Source of the DNA: Odontocerum albicorne
Lineage: Eukaryota; Arthropoda; Insecta; Trichoptera; Odontoceridae
Length of the DNA stretch: 64,000 nucleotides
Reading direction: 5' to 3'
Assembly (NCBI GenBank): GCA_949825065.1
Contig: OX463855.1
Span: forward strand, 37,292,144-37,356,143
Shown here: in pieces, positions 1-11,990 of the stretch
Numbering within the stretch: position 1 is the stretch's first letter
Layout of the letters: each line of letters starts with the position of its first letter
Made by a program: the position numbers and the translations under genes
The notes under the pieces: generated by a model
What the model saw: only the letters and a program-made list of their open reading frames with translations
The model's database searches: none
What the model was told of the DNA's origin: nothing

Positions 1-199
1 CTTTCAGGTAGATTTTTTCAGCATTTTCTTAAAGACAGATCTTCACACTTTAAGACGCAATCAAAATCAAAACAACCTTTCCCAGAACCTGGCTTGTTTT
101 ATTGAATTTTTATTTTTCTGAAATGTTTACTTAAATTGCTACATCAAATAAAATATAATTAGACTTTATATTGAACGGTGCTGATATAGAGAGAGTGAA

Positions 200-1040
200 A
201 ATTTAAATACCTCGGAAGTATCCTAGTGGAAGACCTCGATCCAGAAACCGAAGTCAGGTGCAGAATTGAAACATCTCGCGCGGCTTTTAATAAAATGGGA
301 AGCGTATTATGCGATGATAATCTAAACTTGAAACTTCGACAAGGGTTAGTCAAATGCTACGTTTGGTCAGTGTTATTACATGTAATGGAATCATGGACCC
401 TCAAAGTTGGTAGTATGAACCGACTGGAATCGTTCGAAATGTGAATGCAACGGAGAATGCTACGGATACCCTCGACGGATAGGGTGGGGGCTGAAAAACA
501 TCTAGTGTCCCCGTAGCTGGGCTCGCTCTATATTGGTGGGGTGTATCTTGGCCGAGGGAATGTTATTAGATGAGCCCAGACCTTTTGATAGCTTCTGTCT
601 TTAATGTATTCTCAGCAATTGATGTGTCCTTGAAGTATATTTAAATATATTATGTACATACTATGTTGCTAGATCAATAAACCTATATTAATGAATTATT
701 ATTTATTTATATGGTCAGCAACACAAGGATGCAAAGCAACAAAGAGCCAAAGTTGATAAAGAGTTGCTAACTAATATTAAAATCCAAAAGGTGTCCTATT
801 TGGGTCATGTACTTAGAGGAGAAAAATTCAAATTACTGCACCTGATCATCCAAGGCAAAATAGAGGGTCAAAGAGGTGTTGGCAGGAGGCAAATCTCCTG
901 GCTTCGCAATACACGTGATTGGACTTGTATAAGGAGCGTTGAGGATCTTTTTCGGGCTGCCGGGGACAAAGATGCCTACTCTCAGATGATAGTCAACGTT
1001 AGGGTGACCTGACATGACACTGAGAAGAAGGATACATCGT
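200..1040 (+). pseudogene. LINE-A reverse transcriptase C-terminal fragment, split by an insertion
   Basis: This is the last part of ORF2 of a non-LTR retrotransposon. The first piece (about 205-481) reads MEDLDPETEVRCRIE then LRQGLVKCYVWSVLL and WTLKVGSMNRLESFEM. A TGA at 442-444 stands where the copy at 50.3 kb has TGG. The second piece (712-1012) reads TNIKIQKVSYLGHVLRGEK, GRRQISWLRN and AAGDKDAYSQ and stops at TGA. The two pieces rejoin exactly across the Rep-R insertion, as the uninterrupted copy at 50.1-50.6 kb shows. A short GAA-rich tail follows the stop, as expected of LINEs that end in a microsatellite. The copy is 5'-truncated and dead. The clade (RTE-like) is inferred from the tail and motif style, not proven. 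Confidence 0.85.
482..711 (+). mobile_element. Rep-R retroposon inserted in LINE-A
   Basis: About 230 bp interrupt the LINE-A reading sequence between ACGGATA and TGGTCAGC. The same sequence occurs at 53.43-53.64 kb, reversed at 1.30-1.44 kb and 43.61-43.72 kb, and in part at 22.2 kb. It contains GAAAAACATCT, GGGCTCGC and GGTGGGGTGTATCTTGGCC and ends in AATAAACCTATA plus a TATTTAT-rich tail, so it looks like the 3' end of a retroposon copied by a LINE machinery. No coding sequence is visible. Any target duplication is at most about 3 bp. Confidence 0.75.
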
Positions 1041-1295
1041 ATACTTGTTTTAAAAAATTATAATTAAGATTAGTAAGGTAATTTTATTACTAAAGCTATC
1101 GCGTTTTACACATGTACCGGGTCTTATTGTGCTTTACACACATCTTGCAGATTTTGCACGGATTTTGTTTTTTGTTAGTTGATAGAATACACATCGATAC
1201 ATGTTGAGAAACGTTCTTTGACAACGTGTTAGGAGATTTCGAAAAAACTTCATGCATATTTTTATTGTCTAGCGCAGTGATTCTTAACCTTTTCG

Positions 1296-1442
1296 AAGTC
1301 CCAGAATAGTTTAAAGACAGAAGCTATCAAAAGTTCAAGGCTCATCTAATAACATCCCTTCGGCCAAGATGCACCCTACCAATAATAAAGGGCGAGCCCA
1401 GCCACGGGGAAACCAGATATTTTTCAGCCCACACCCTTGTAG
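1296..1442 (-). repeat. Rep-R fragment, reversed
   Basis: Reverse-strand match to the Rep-R body: GACAGAAGCTATCAAAAG, GGGCGAGCCCAGCCACGGGG and TTTTTCAGCCCACACCC mirror the copy at 482-711. The tail is missing. Confidence 0.75.
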
Positions 1443-2160
1443 ATATGTAAAAAACTGCCCTCATTTCTTTTTCCGTATAACTATAAAGGAAACTTAAGTT
1501 GCTTTTGTTAGTAAAATAATAAATTTTATTTTAAGCGCCTTGAAGAAGAGTCAATTGTATTTTCTTGTTATTTTATTTCAAAAAAACATTTAAGGACAAT
1601 CGTCCCATTTCGCACTTCTTGGAGACCTGGCGAAAGTTTATCGGCGTGTAAATAAGTCCAAGGAACTTTTTTTTCAGAGGGATTACAAAATTGAAAGAAT
1701 GCGAAAAATATCACGGAGGAAAATAAGGGGAGAAATTCTACCCGTTTTTTGTTTCTAGTAATTTTAAATATATAATATTTAATTAGATTGTCGCTTAAAG
1801 TTGAATATAGATCCCTTTATTGTAGTTATTTGAGGAATGGTAGACTATAGAATGTGTTTTGAAAGAAACAAACTTGGCTGCTAGAAATTGAATCTTAGTT
1901 TCAGCATTACTTAATCACTTTACAACATACGCTGATCGGGAGAGAGTCACATCATATGAACTTAACTCTTTTGATAGCATCTAAATATGATAAATTATGA
2001 ATGATATGAGAACTACCATAGTTAAAAGTCTTTTATTTTCTTGTATTACATTGTTTTGTTATGTCAAAAAGATATAATGATTAACGTTACCAACTATTGT
2101 TTCTATAGTTATTATAATTAATATAATTGTTACTATCACTTTTATTATTATTATCGCAGT
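1443..2160. other. AT-rich stretch without recognised features
   Basis: Low-GC sequence with poly-T and ATT runs. No reading frame with recognisable motifs, no tRNA-like box and no tandem structure were seen. Confidence 0.5.
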
Positions 2161-2164
2161 TATA

Positions 2165-4690
2165 TTTTTTAAAGGATAGATATGACCGAAGTCGTAGGTA
2201 TCCTTATACATTCGAACACTAGGCGGAAATAACTAATGCAAAACGTTTTTTCCCCAATTTTGTCATGATTCATTGATAATCCTTTCGCAAAATTACAGGT
2301 TTGCGACAAAAACTCGTAGAACAAATAATAATTCTGTAGTAATTTTGTACATATATTCATAAACTTGGGCGTCAATGGTAGTTTTTCAAGTAAAAGTATG
2401 AAATTTTCGTCTATTATTAACAAATGTTCAGACATATTTATAAGGTTTAGACGTTCTATATCATAATCAAACCAAATTCATTTCTTTCGCATATTTGTCA
2501 TGAATGATTGATAAGCATTACATTTATGTACGAGAGTGGCTGATTTGTTGGTAAAAAGTAGTAAAATTCATTCGAACTGAAAAATGTTGACGCAAATGAT
2601 TGAAAAATCGCAAAATTACAGGTTTGGGACAAAAAGAAAGAAAACACGTGGAACAAATAAAAATTCTGTCGTGATTTTGTATACATATTCGTTAACTTGG
2701 GAGTCAATGGCAGTTTTTCGAGTGAAAAGTATGAAGTTTCAGTCTATTATTAACAAATGTTCATACAAATTTGTGAGGTGTAGACTTTTTTCTAACATAA
2801 CTTAATGCAAAGCGTTTTTTTCTCAATTTTGTCATGATTCATAGATAACCCTTACATTTTTGTACGAAAGTAGAGCTGATTTGTTGGTAAAAGTAGAAAA
2901 ATTCATTCAAACTGAAAAATATTGATGCAAATGATGGAAAAATGGCAAAATTACAGGTTTGAGACGAAAAGGAAAAAAACATGTGGAACAAATAATAATT
3001 ATGTCGTGATTTTGTATATATATTCGCCAACTTGGGGGTCAATGGCAGTTTTTCGAGTGAAAAGGATGAAGTTTCAGTCTAATAAGCCTTACATTTTTGT
3101 ACGAATGTGGCTGATTTGTTGGTAAAAAGTAGTGAAATTCATTCAAATTCAAAAATATTGATACAAAGGATTTAAAAATTGCTAAATTGCCGGTTTGGGA
3201 TGAAAACGAAGAAAACACGTGGACCAAATAAAATTTCTGTCGTGATTTTGTACATACATTCTCAAACCCCCATCAATGTCAGTTTTTCGAGTGAAAAGTA
3301 TGAAGTTTCAGTCTATTATTATTAACAATGTTTATACAAATTTGTAAGGTTTAGATGTTTTTCTATCATATTTCAATGCAAAGCGTTTTTTTCTCAATTT
3401 TGTCATGATTCATTAATAACCCTTACATTTTTGTACGAAAGTAGCTGATTTGTTGGTAAAAAGAAGATAAATTCATTCAAACTGAAAAATTTTGATGCAA
3501 ATGATTGAAAAATCGCTAAATTACGGGTATGGGAAGAAAATTAAGAAAACACGTGGAACAAATAATAATTTTGTCGTGATTTTGTACATATATTCACAAA
3601 CTTGGGGGTCAATGGCAGTTTTTTGAGTGAAAAGTATGAAGTTTCAGTCATTAATCAAATTAACAAATGTTCATACAAATATGTATTTCTATCATAACTT
3701 TAATGCAAAGGTTTAGATGTATTTCTATCATAACTTTAATGCAAAGCATTTTTTCTCAATTTCGTCATGATTCAATAATAACCCTTACATTTTTGTACGA
3801 AAGTGGCTGATTTGTTGGAAAAATGTAGTAAACCTCATACAAACTGAAAAATTTTAATGCAAATAATTGAAAAATCGCTAAATTACAGGTTTCGGACGAA
3901 AAGGAAGAAAACACGTGGAACAAATAAAAATTCTGTCGTAATTTTGTACATATATTCGCAAACTTGGGGGTCAATGGCAGTTTTTAGAGTAAAAAGTATG
4001 AAGTTTCAGTCTATTATTGACAAATGTTCATACAAATATGAAAGGTTTACACTTTTTTCCATCATAACTGAATGCAAAGCGTTTTTTTCTCAATTTCGTC
4101 ATGATTTAATAATAACCCTTACATTTTTGTACGAAAGTGGCTGATTTGTTTGTAAAAAGTAGTAAAATTCATTCAAACGGAAAAATATTGATGCAAATTA
4201 TTGAAAAATAAAAAAAAATACAGGTTTGAGACGAAAAGGAAGAAAACACGTGGAGTAAATAATAATTCTGTCGTAATTTTGTACATATATTAGCAAACTT
4301 GGGGGTCAATGGCAGTTTTTCGAGTGAAAAGTATGAAGTTTCAGTCTATTATTAACAAATGTTCATACTAATTTGTAGTTGTTGAGTGTTGAGGTTAAGA
4401 CGTTTTTCTATCATAACTTTAATGCAAAGCGTTTTTTTCTCAATTTTGTCATGATTCATAAATAACCCTTACATTTTTGTACGAAAGTGGCTGATTTGTT
4501 GGTAAAAAGTAGTATAATTCATTCAAACTGAAAAATATTGATGCAAATGCTTGAAAAATCCCAAAATTACAGGTTTGGAACGAAAAGGAAGAAAACACGT
4601 TGAGCAAATAATAATTCTGACGTGATTTTGTACATTTATTCGTTAACTTGGGCGTCAATGCTATTTTTTTTAGTGAAAAGTATGAAATTA
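2165..4690. repeat. ~335-bp satellite array, about 7.5 units
   Basis: The landmark ACAGGTTTG (or close variants) recurs near 2296, 2619, 2954, 3187, 3524, 3884, 4220 and 4570. Spacings are about 323-360 bp, with one short 233-bp unit near 2954-3187. Each unit also carries GAAAACACGTGGAACAAAT, GGGGTCAATGGCAGTTTTT, AAAGCGTTTTTTTCTCAATT and GTGGCTGATTTGTTGG. Units differ by many substitutions and small indels, so the array is not recent. Short open frames recur in each unit on both strands (for example one beginning MTPKL on the minus strand) but contain stops in neighbouring units and resemble no family, so I treat them as incidental. Confidence 0.9.
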
Positions 4691-4729
4691 CCGTCTATCA
4701 ATCAAACATTTGCCCAAGAAGAGGAAAAT

Positions 4730-4860
4730 AAGTGCGGGTAGCTGTGCATCTTCTCATAACAACCGCTTAGTTATTGTAAAATACACCTCTACCTATAGAA
4801 GGGTAAACCCAGCAGCTCGGACGTTTTTTAGCCCTCACTCTTCTACGCATAAATGGTAGT
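4730..4860 (-). repeat. Degenerate Rep-R fragment at the satellite edge
   Basis: The order AAACCCAGCAGCTCGG, GACGTTTTTTAGCCC and TCACTCTTCTACGCAT follows the reversed Rep-R at 1.38-1.44 kb, but with many changes. Identification is tentative. Confidence 0.45.
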
Positions 4861-5595
4861 AAACAAACAGTCAATTCGATTATAACCACAATAAACATGT
4901 ATAAAAATTGATAATAATATTATTATCGCACGCACTCACACATACAAATACAATTCCAGATTCACTACCAGCGTAAAAAGTGAATATTTAGTAAATTACA
5001 ATACAGTTTACAGCCTTACAAATAAACAGTTATTATATTACAATTTACAACCTTACAGTGAAAATACAACCAATCCACTTTCAATAATCGAACCAGAGAT
5101 TTCAGATTTTTACCCATCACGTTAGCCCTATAAAATTATAAGAATATATTATAAAAAAATGCATTATTTAACGTCATGTTATAATATTTTTCTTTGAATC
5201 GAATTTAGAACCGACAAACCGGGGTGTTTTTTTGAAGTGCCTGTTTCCTCATTATAAGACCCCTCGTCTCTTCGGGAAAGTACAAAATTGCTTAGTTAAG
5301 TATTTTAGAGGAGGGTAACAAAAAAGAATTTCATTTTAAAATCGACATTTCCAACAAGACCAAAACAGAATTCAGACGATGAAAAGGGTGGCTTTTTCGA
5401 GATATTTGAAGGGTTGAATAATACAAAAGTAAAAACATTTCTTTTCATAAATTCTAAATTATAAATACCAAATATTTTCTTCACTGAATCAGTTTTTATC
5501 ATGAGGCACATAAAAAGAAAAGTATTTAAAATATTTTGAAAATGAGGTTTATAAAATATTTAAGGATAAAACATTAAGTATACATTAAAAGTAAC
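4861..5595. other. AT-rich stretch without recognised features
   Basis: Contains short homopolymer and ATT runs. No protein motif, tRNA box or repeat seen elsewhere in the window was recognised. Confidence 0.5.
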
Positions 5596-5597
5596 TA

Positions 5598-6010
5598 ATA
5601 ATTGCTGTAGAAATGCGTGCACTATGAAGAATACATAAAGTGACAGTGTCCGGCAAAATACGGAATGAAATGATTAGGGATGATTGTGAAGTTAAAACTG
5701 AAGTGTTGAGTAAGATGAAGAGAAGAGCACTCTGCGATGGTTTCGGCATGTAGAACGAATGAATGAAAAACTACTAAAAAAATAAATATTTGGTGGGAAT
5801 GTAAGTGAAATACATGATAAAGGATGACCAAAGAAAGTATAATTAGATCAAGTGAATTATATTTTGAAAGAAGAAAGCGTAGAAATGCAGAGAAATTGTA
5901 GGAATTGTAAGTGAAGGTGTGTAGATGGGGAACGTACCAAATATGTGTCCGAGAAAGGTTTTTTGTCTACCCCAACATAAAAATGGTGTGATATCGTGTA
6001 CCCAATTTAT
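5598..6010 (+). pseudogene. LINE-B reverse transcriptase C-terminal remnant
   Basis: Reading through frameshifts gives GCTGTAGAAATGCGTGCACT (AVEMRA), then NEMIRDDCEVK, a stretch read as MKRRALRWF followed by HVERMNEK, and a GRPKKV-like piece. It ends near TTTTTTGTCTACCCC, the decayed equivalent of the VLSAYP terminus seen clearly at 58.16 kb. These are known C-terminal motifs of insect endonuclease-reverse transcriptase LINEs. There are many stops and indels and no functional product. The same family recurs at about ten other places in the window. Confidence 0.75.
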
Positions 6011-6054
6011 ATATCCTGTCATGTAGCTCATGACAGTTTAGCAGAATGGTTCTT

Positions 6055-6420
6055 ATTGGAAGAGATGATGATGGTTGTTGATAAATAAATAAACTCGTTA
6101 AATCGCAATGCGGAAAGAGAGAGTGTTTATTTTTAAAGTAACGTAGGTATTTATATGTTTTTGGAATGTGCACGAGATTGCGCTCGCAATATGCTTCTGT
6201 CTCGCTTCTGTGAATGCAGAACGATTAATATCGTATGTGGGTGATATTTTATTTACGAAACTGGCGAGACAGCGTGGTGCGTTCTCTCTCTAGTAAGGAA
6301 TGCGGCGCGATCGCTCGGCCGGCGTCAATGGTTGGCATGTGACCTTTGGACTGTTTAATATAATTTATCGAGAAATCCGAAGGTCGTTTCATCGGTCGTT
6401 GACCGTATGTATGCGACAGT
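6055..6420 (-). mobile_element. LTR-like fragment (reverse of the 54.1-kb copy)
   Basis: In reverse, the order of blocks matches 54095-54430: GAAGGTCG, GTCGCGCCAGTTTC-like, TGCATTCACAGAAGCG, a TATAAATACCTACG-like promoter block, then CTCTCTTTCCGCATTGCGAT and an ACGAG-TTTATTTATCAACAA end. A TATA-like box followed about 50 bp later by a polyadenylation-like region fits a retroviral-type LTR. No internal gag-pol is seen beside it, so it is a solo or truncated LTR. The superfamily is unknown. An open frame inside and downstream (6300-6587) resembles nothing I know. Confidence 0.5.
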
Positions 6421-6695
6421 ATTCAGCGACGACCGTGGTTCCCCACAACAGTATCGTGACTTCCATGATACACTCTGTCGACTCATCTCCGTTCATTTCT
6501 GCCTTCTGCGGCTTGAAGAGCATTTTTTATTCGAAGTCTTATATTGCACCTCTCACTTGGTTTAGTCCAACGCATTGGGATTCTTAATTTTGTGCGTAAT
6601 CCTTCCACGCTTCCAGTATCCACAAACCTATTCAAACTGTTTCCTTGGCTACGAGCTATGTGCCCAATGAATCAGAGAACTCGCCAAAGGCATAT
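6420..6695. other. Unassigned moderately GC-rich stretch
   Basis: Continues the open frame that starts at 6300 on the plus strand (95 codons). It contains no motif I recognise. It may be the internal flank of the LTR element or unrelated single-copy DNA. Confidence 0.3.
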
Positions 6696-6696
6696 T

Positions 6697-6825
6697 GTCA
6701 AAATGCCACTTCCTTGATCCATGAAGCATGCCACTTCTTGATCCATCAAAATGCCACTTCTTGATCCAATATAAATAATCTTTCCTTGAAGCGAAAAAAA
6801 ATACAAAATGCCCTTCTTGATCCTT
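6697..6825. repeat. Short imperfect tandem repeat
   Basis: AATGCCACTTCTTGATCC recurs three to four times with 22-28 bp steps, and a last decayed unit (AATGCCCTTCTTGATCC) lies about 60 bp on. No known function. Confidence 0.6.
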
Positions 6826-6905
6826 AAGGAACAATTGTGTCAAAAATGTTAATTATTAGTTCTTAGGGGTGTATTACACTCTACCTTAACCGAAACCTTG
6901 CTTAA

Positions 6906-7190
6906 CACGTTCACTGCGTCGAACACGGCTCCCGTGTCTATACAAATATTTTGTGTGGACACGGGAATCCTTGAATGTTTAGTGCACACATAAACGTCTC
7001 CCGATAAGGATTCGTCGCCGGTTTCATGTGTTTTGAAGACACGAAGGAATACACTTGTATATGATGTTTCAATAGAAAGTAGAATTTGATTTATAACAAA
7101 GTTATGGGTTTTCAAAAATTCGCGAATTTTCAGCATCTCTGAATGACATTAAGTAAATACATTAAGTATATTTTATACGCAGTGTACGTG
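6906..7190. mobile_element. piggyBac-like MITE, 285 bp
   Basis: TTAA stands immediately outside both ends (6902-6905 and 7191-7194). The ends form 13-bp inverted repeats with one mismatch: CACGTTCACTGCG on the left and, read inward, CACGTACACTGCG on the right. TTAA targets with short inverted repeats starting C are the hallmark of piggyBac-superfamily elements. A subterminal hairpin, ACACGGCTCCCGTGT, lies just inside the left end. A 95-codon minus-strand frame overlaps the element but has no transposase motif, so it is non-autonomous. Confidence 0.8.
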
Positions 7191-7194
7191 TTAA

Positions 7195-8180
7195 ACTTGC
7201 AAATTAAATATAAACGTATTCTTTGGTAAAAAATAAGAACTTGCTGTCTCGTCTGAGGGTAGAATTTGGTGTCTTGAATAATTTCGAGATATATTGATGG
7301 CAACATTCTAAAAGTTGATATGAGAAGGTAACATTAAAAAAAGAACATGTCCATCGGATACAAAAAAATGAGTCGATAAAGCAGATTTTTTTCTTATCGA
7401 TGGTACGGAGTCGTTTAACATTTTCATATCAATGAAAAAAGCACATAAATAATTTTTAAATCTTAATAAAAAATCTGTATTTTTTTCAAAAAGAATCTCT
7501 TGTCTAGGCTTCAAACCAAATAAAAAAGATCATGCCTGAATTGACCAATCATAGCTTTCCGATTGTGTCTAACTTCATACCGGTTCACCAGCAACTGTCA
7601 GTTTTAATGTCAAGCATTATACAGCTTTAGCTACCTACATATATTTATAGTTTTATAGTAATATTTCTTCTTATTTTGTAACATTTTATTTGATTAAAAT
7701 TAAAATAAATTACTCTACCCAATTTTTTTTTGCAACACTTGTATAATATTTTTTAAATCGAACAAAAAACATCATGTCCCAGACATGTTCAATCAAAAAA
7801 GATTAAAGTAGAATTGTTCTTACAAAAAGGATCATGTCCATATTTTAAACTAGAATAACTGTTTTGATTATTATGATTCGATTTTAAACAACAAATCAAG
7901 TCCTTTTACTCAACTTGTGCATATGTGAACATAAAAATTAAAAAAACATATAAGATAATTTTATTCTATTGAATCATACAAACAGAAAAAAAAACTGTAA
8001 AAAATATAATTACAATTTCTTCACACATGGTGATAAAAACTTCGATCTGTTTTTTACACACTAACAAAAAAAGGTAAATAGATTTTTTTTGTTATGTAAC
8101 CGTTGAAGAATTCCTGTAAAACCCACCCCTGATCATATTCGTAGCTATCACTAGATTTAAACTGAGTTCAAATCTAGGCC
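7195..8180. other. AT-rich stretch without genes
   Basis: Long T/A runs. The short string ATCATGTCC or ACATGTCC recurs near 7348, 7775 and 7845 but with no fixed spacing. Nothing else recognised. Confidence 0.5.
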
Positions 8181-8284
8181 ATGAAAGTGTCTTTTGGTGA
8201 AAATATTTTACATCAAAAAGAGTATGGTTCTTTCATGTTAGTGTTCTTATATTCTTATAAAATTTATGAGTGGACTCGAACACT

Positions 8285-8770
8285 GAATAAGGGCGCCCTT
8301 GAGAAAAATTTGTTTTCCAAACGGTGCTATACAAATTATATACATCCAAAGCGATGTGAGGATATATAAGACCTGTATCAGCCTCATAATGACATACAGC
8401 GAGTCCAGAGCCGACACTGTCATAACCAAAAATCTCCTTCGAACCAGCGAAATGAAGATACTCAGGAGTATCGCTGGCAAAACCCTTCGTGATAGAGTAC
8501 GAAACATAGAAATCTAAAGGATGTGCGAAGTTGAAGATATTGTCAGATGGGGACGACAGAGAAAAAGGTTCTGGAACGAACATGTATCCAGAATGGTGGA
8601 ACCATGAGCCGTAAGAATGGCCAGGGACAGTATCGCCCATGCAAGCAGACCTCCAGGATGACCTCCCAAAAGATGGAAAGACAGCTGGCAGTCGACGTCA
8701 CAAGAGGCAAACAATGATGCAGGACCATAACAGGTCAACAGGCCTAAAATAATAAGAAGAAGCTATATAA
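8285..8770 (+). pseudogene. LINE-C reverse transcriptase C-terminal fragment
   Basis: The frame beginning before 8299 gives IYKTCISLIMTYSESRADT, then LRTSEMKILRSIAGKTLRD and RVRNIEI and a stop. After a frameshift it continues RMCEVEDIVRWGRQRK, FWNEHVSRM, MARDSIAHASRPPGRPPKRW. The series SEMKILR-IAGKTLRDR-RNxxI then W-HVSRM then RPPKRW is the familiar C-terminal signature of an insect LINE ORF2. The end (GGCCTAAAATAATAAGAAG) is a GAA-type microsatellite tail. At least one frameshift and internal stops make it dead. Only one copy is in the window. Confidence 0.8.
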
Positions 8771-8829
8771 ATTATCATTTTATATTATAAACATGATAGC
8801 AAAATTTTATATTATAAACATGATAACAA

Positions 8830-11790
8830 AATTCGGAGGACTGCTAATCTGTGCAGAAACTGGCGCGATTTGAAACAACCAATTCTATAATAGATGAAGA
8901 AGAAATCAATCTTATAGTTCTACTTCTCTCCAAAAGAACATATTCAAAAGTCATAAACCCTGTCATAACACCCCGCCCGCCATTCAGAATAATCAATGTA
9001 TTCGGTAATAATGAAATTAACCTCCAAGTTCTACTCCTCTCCGAAGTAACATATCTAGACACAGATTCGAAAATCATAAGCTCTGTCATAATACCACGAC
9101 CTATTAAATCTATTCAGAACAATATATTTAATGGGTGATAATAAAATTGACCTCCAAGTTCTACTCGTCTCCGAAAGAATATCTCTTAGACACAGATTCA
9201 AAATGTAAACCCTATCATAATACCCTGCACTATTAGATTGATTCACAACAACAAATTCATTCGGTGACAATGAAATTAACCTCCAAGTTCTACTTTTCTC
9301 CGAATGAACACCTCTAAGACACAGATTTGAAAGTCATAAGGCCTGTTATAATACCCCACCCTATTAGATCGATTCAGAACAATACATTTATTCGGTCATA
9401 GTGAAATTAACCTCCAAGTTCTACTTTTCTCCGAAGGAACACCTCTAAGACACGAATTCGAATGTCACAGGCCCTGTTATAATGCCCCACCCTATTATAT
9501 CGATTGAGAACAATAAATTTATTCGGTCATAATGAAATTAACCTCCAAGTTCTACTTTTCTCCGAATGAACACCTCTAAGACACATATTTGAAAGTCATA
9601 AGGCCTGTTATAATACCCCACCCTATTAGATCGATTCAGAACAATACATTTATTCGGTCATAATGAAATTAACCTCCAAGTTCTACTTTTTTCCGAATGA
9701 ACACCTCTAAGACACATATTTGAAAGTCATAAGGCCTGTTATAATACCCCACCCTATTAGATCGATTCAGAATAACACATTTATTCGGTCATAATGAAAT
9801 TAACCTCCAAGTTCTACTTTTCTTCAAAGGAACACCTCTAAGGCACGGATTCGAATGTTATAAGCCCTGTTATAATGTGCAACACCCTATTAGATCGATT
9901 CATAACAATAAATTTATAAGGTCATAATGAAATTAGCCTCCAAGTTCTACTTTTCTCCGAAGGAACACCTCTAAGGCACGGATTCGAATGTCATAAGCCC
10001 TGTTATAATGCCCCACACTATTAGATCGATTCAGAACAATAAATTTATTCGGTCATAATGAAATTAACCTCCAAGTTCTACTTTTCTCCGAAGGAATACC
10101 TCTAAGGCACGGATTCGAATGTCATAAGCCCTGTTATAATGCCCCACACTATTAGATCGATTCAGAACAATAAATTTATTCGGTCATAATGAAATTAACC
10201 TCCAAGTTCTACTTTTCTCCGAAGGAATACCTCTAAGGCACGGATTCGAATGTCATAAGCCCTGTTATAATGCCCCACACTATTAGATCGATTCAGAACA
10301 ATAAATTTATTCGGTCATAATGAAATTAACCTCCAAGTTCTACTTTTCTCCGAAGGAACACCTCTAAGGCACGGATTCGAATGTCATAAGCCTTGTTATA
10401 ATACCCCACCCTATTAGATCGATTCAGAACAATACATTTATTCGGTCATAATGAAATTAACCTCCAAGTTCTACTTTTCTCCGAAGGAACACCTCTAAGA
10501 CACGGATTCGAATGTCATAAGCCCTGTTATAATTCTCCACCCTATTAGATCGATTCAGAACAATAAATTTATTCGGTCATAATGAAATTAACCTCCAAGT
10601 TCTACTTTTCTCCAAAGGAACACCTCTAAGACACGGATTCAAATGTCATAAGCCCTGTTATAATGCCCCACCCTATTAGATCGATTCAGAACAATACATT
10701 TATTCAGTCATAATGAAATCAACCTCCAAGTTCTACTTTTCTCCGAAGGAACACCTCTAAGACACGGATTCGAATGTCGTAAGCCCTGTTGTAATGCCCC
10801 ACACTATTAGATCGATTCAGAACAATACATTTATTCGGTCATAATGAAATTAACCTCCGAGTTCTACTTTTCTCCAAAGAAACACCTCTAAGACACAGAT
10901 TTGAAAGTCATAAGGCCTATTATAATACCCCACCCTATTAGATCGATTCAGAACCATACATTTATTCGGTCATAATGAAATTAACCTCCAAGTTCTACTT
11001 TTCTCCGAAGGAACACCTCTAAGGCACGGATTCGAATGTCATAAGCCTTGTTATAATACCCCACCCTATTAGATCGATTCAGAACAATACATTTATTCGG
11101 TCATAATGAAATTAACCTCCAAGTTCTACTTTTCTCCGAAGGAACACCTCTAAGACACGGATTCGAATGTCATAAGCCCTGTTATAATTCTCCACCCTAT
11201 TAGATCGATTCAGAACAATAAATTTATTCGGTCATAATGAAATTAACCTCCAAGTTCTACTTTTCTCCAAAGGAACACCTCTAAGACACGGATTCAAATG
11301 TCATAAGCCCTGTTATAATGCCCCACCCTATTAGATCGATTCAGAACAATACATTTATTCAGTCATAATGAAATCAACCTCCAAGTTCTACTTTTCTCCG
11401 AAGGAACACCTCTAAGACACGGATTCGAATGTCGTAAGCCCTGTTGTAATGCCCCACACTATTAGATCGATTCAGAACAATACATTTATTCGGTCATAAT
11501 GAAATTAACCTCCGAGTTCTACTTTTCTCCAAAGAAACACCTCTAAGACACAGATTTGAAAGTCATAAGGCCTATTATAATACCCCACCCTATTAGATCG
11601 ATTCAGAACCATACATTTATTCGGTCATAATGAAATCAACCTCCAAGTTCTACTTTTCTCCGAAGGAACACCTCTAAGACACGGATTCGGATGTCATAAG
11701 CCCTGTTATAATGCTCCACCCTAATGAAATTAACCTCCATGTTCTACTTTTCTCCGAAGGAACATTTCTAAGACAAAGATTTTTGAAAGG
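8830..11790. repeat. 131-bp satellite array, about 22 units
   Basis: ACCTCCAAGTTCTACTTTTC recurs every 130-131 bp from about 9150 to 11740, with weaker units at both edges. Each unit holds ATTAGATCGATTCAGAACAA, TTATTCGGTCATAATGAAAT, GAACACCTCTAAGACAC and ATGTCATAAGCCCTGTTATA. Inner units are very alike and edge units diverge, the usual result of unequal exchange. Residues 10327-10979 and 10980-11632 form a repeated block of five units (653 bp). Short frames such as 8851-9138 lie within units and are not genes. A single related monomer is found near 29.95 kb. Confidence 0.95.
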
Positions 11791-11886
11791 CACAATGGAG
11801 ACATTCAATCTAGGGACTTGAATACAAAGAGACAAAGCAATATATTTTCGACACTTTGTAGACTTTTTAGTAACGGAATAATATGA

Positions 11887-11990
11887 CAATGTTACACGAG
11901 GATAACTATCATATATAACCTAGCAGTTACATTGAAAACAATGTTACACGAAGATAACTATCATATATAACCTAGCAGTTACATTGAAAA
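11887..11990. repeat. 52-bp tandem duplication beside the satellite
   Basis: Two direct copies starting CAATGTTACACGAGGATAAC and CAATGTTACACGAAGATAAC differ at one position near the start. The same segment, once only, occurs at about 30.15 kb (ATGACAATATTTTTGCATACC then CATAGCCTAACAGCTGTTTT), so the duplication is local. Confidence 0.85.

Noticed and set aside
2498..4658. Recurring 60-95-codon frames on both strands in the 335-bp satellite
   Set aside because: They follow the repeat period, are broken in neighbouring units, and show no domain. Composition and periodicity explain them.
8233..8640. 135-codon minus-strand frame
   Set aside because: It is the shadow of the LINE-C sequence, whose plus-strand reading has clear reverse transcriptase tail motifs.
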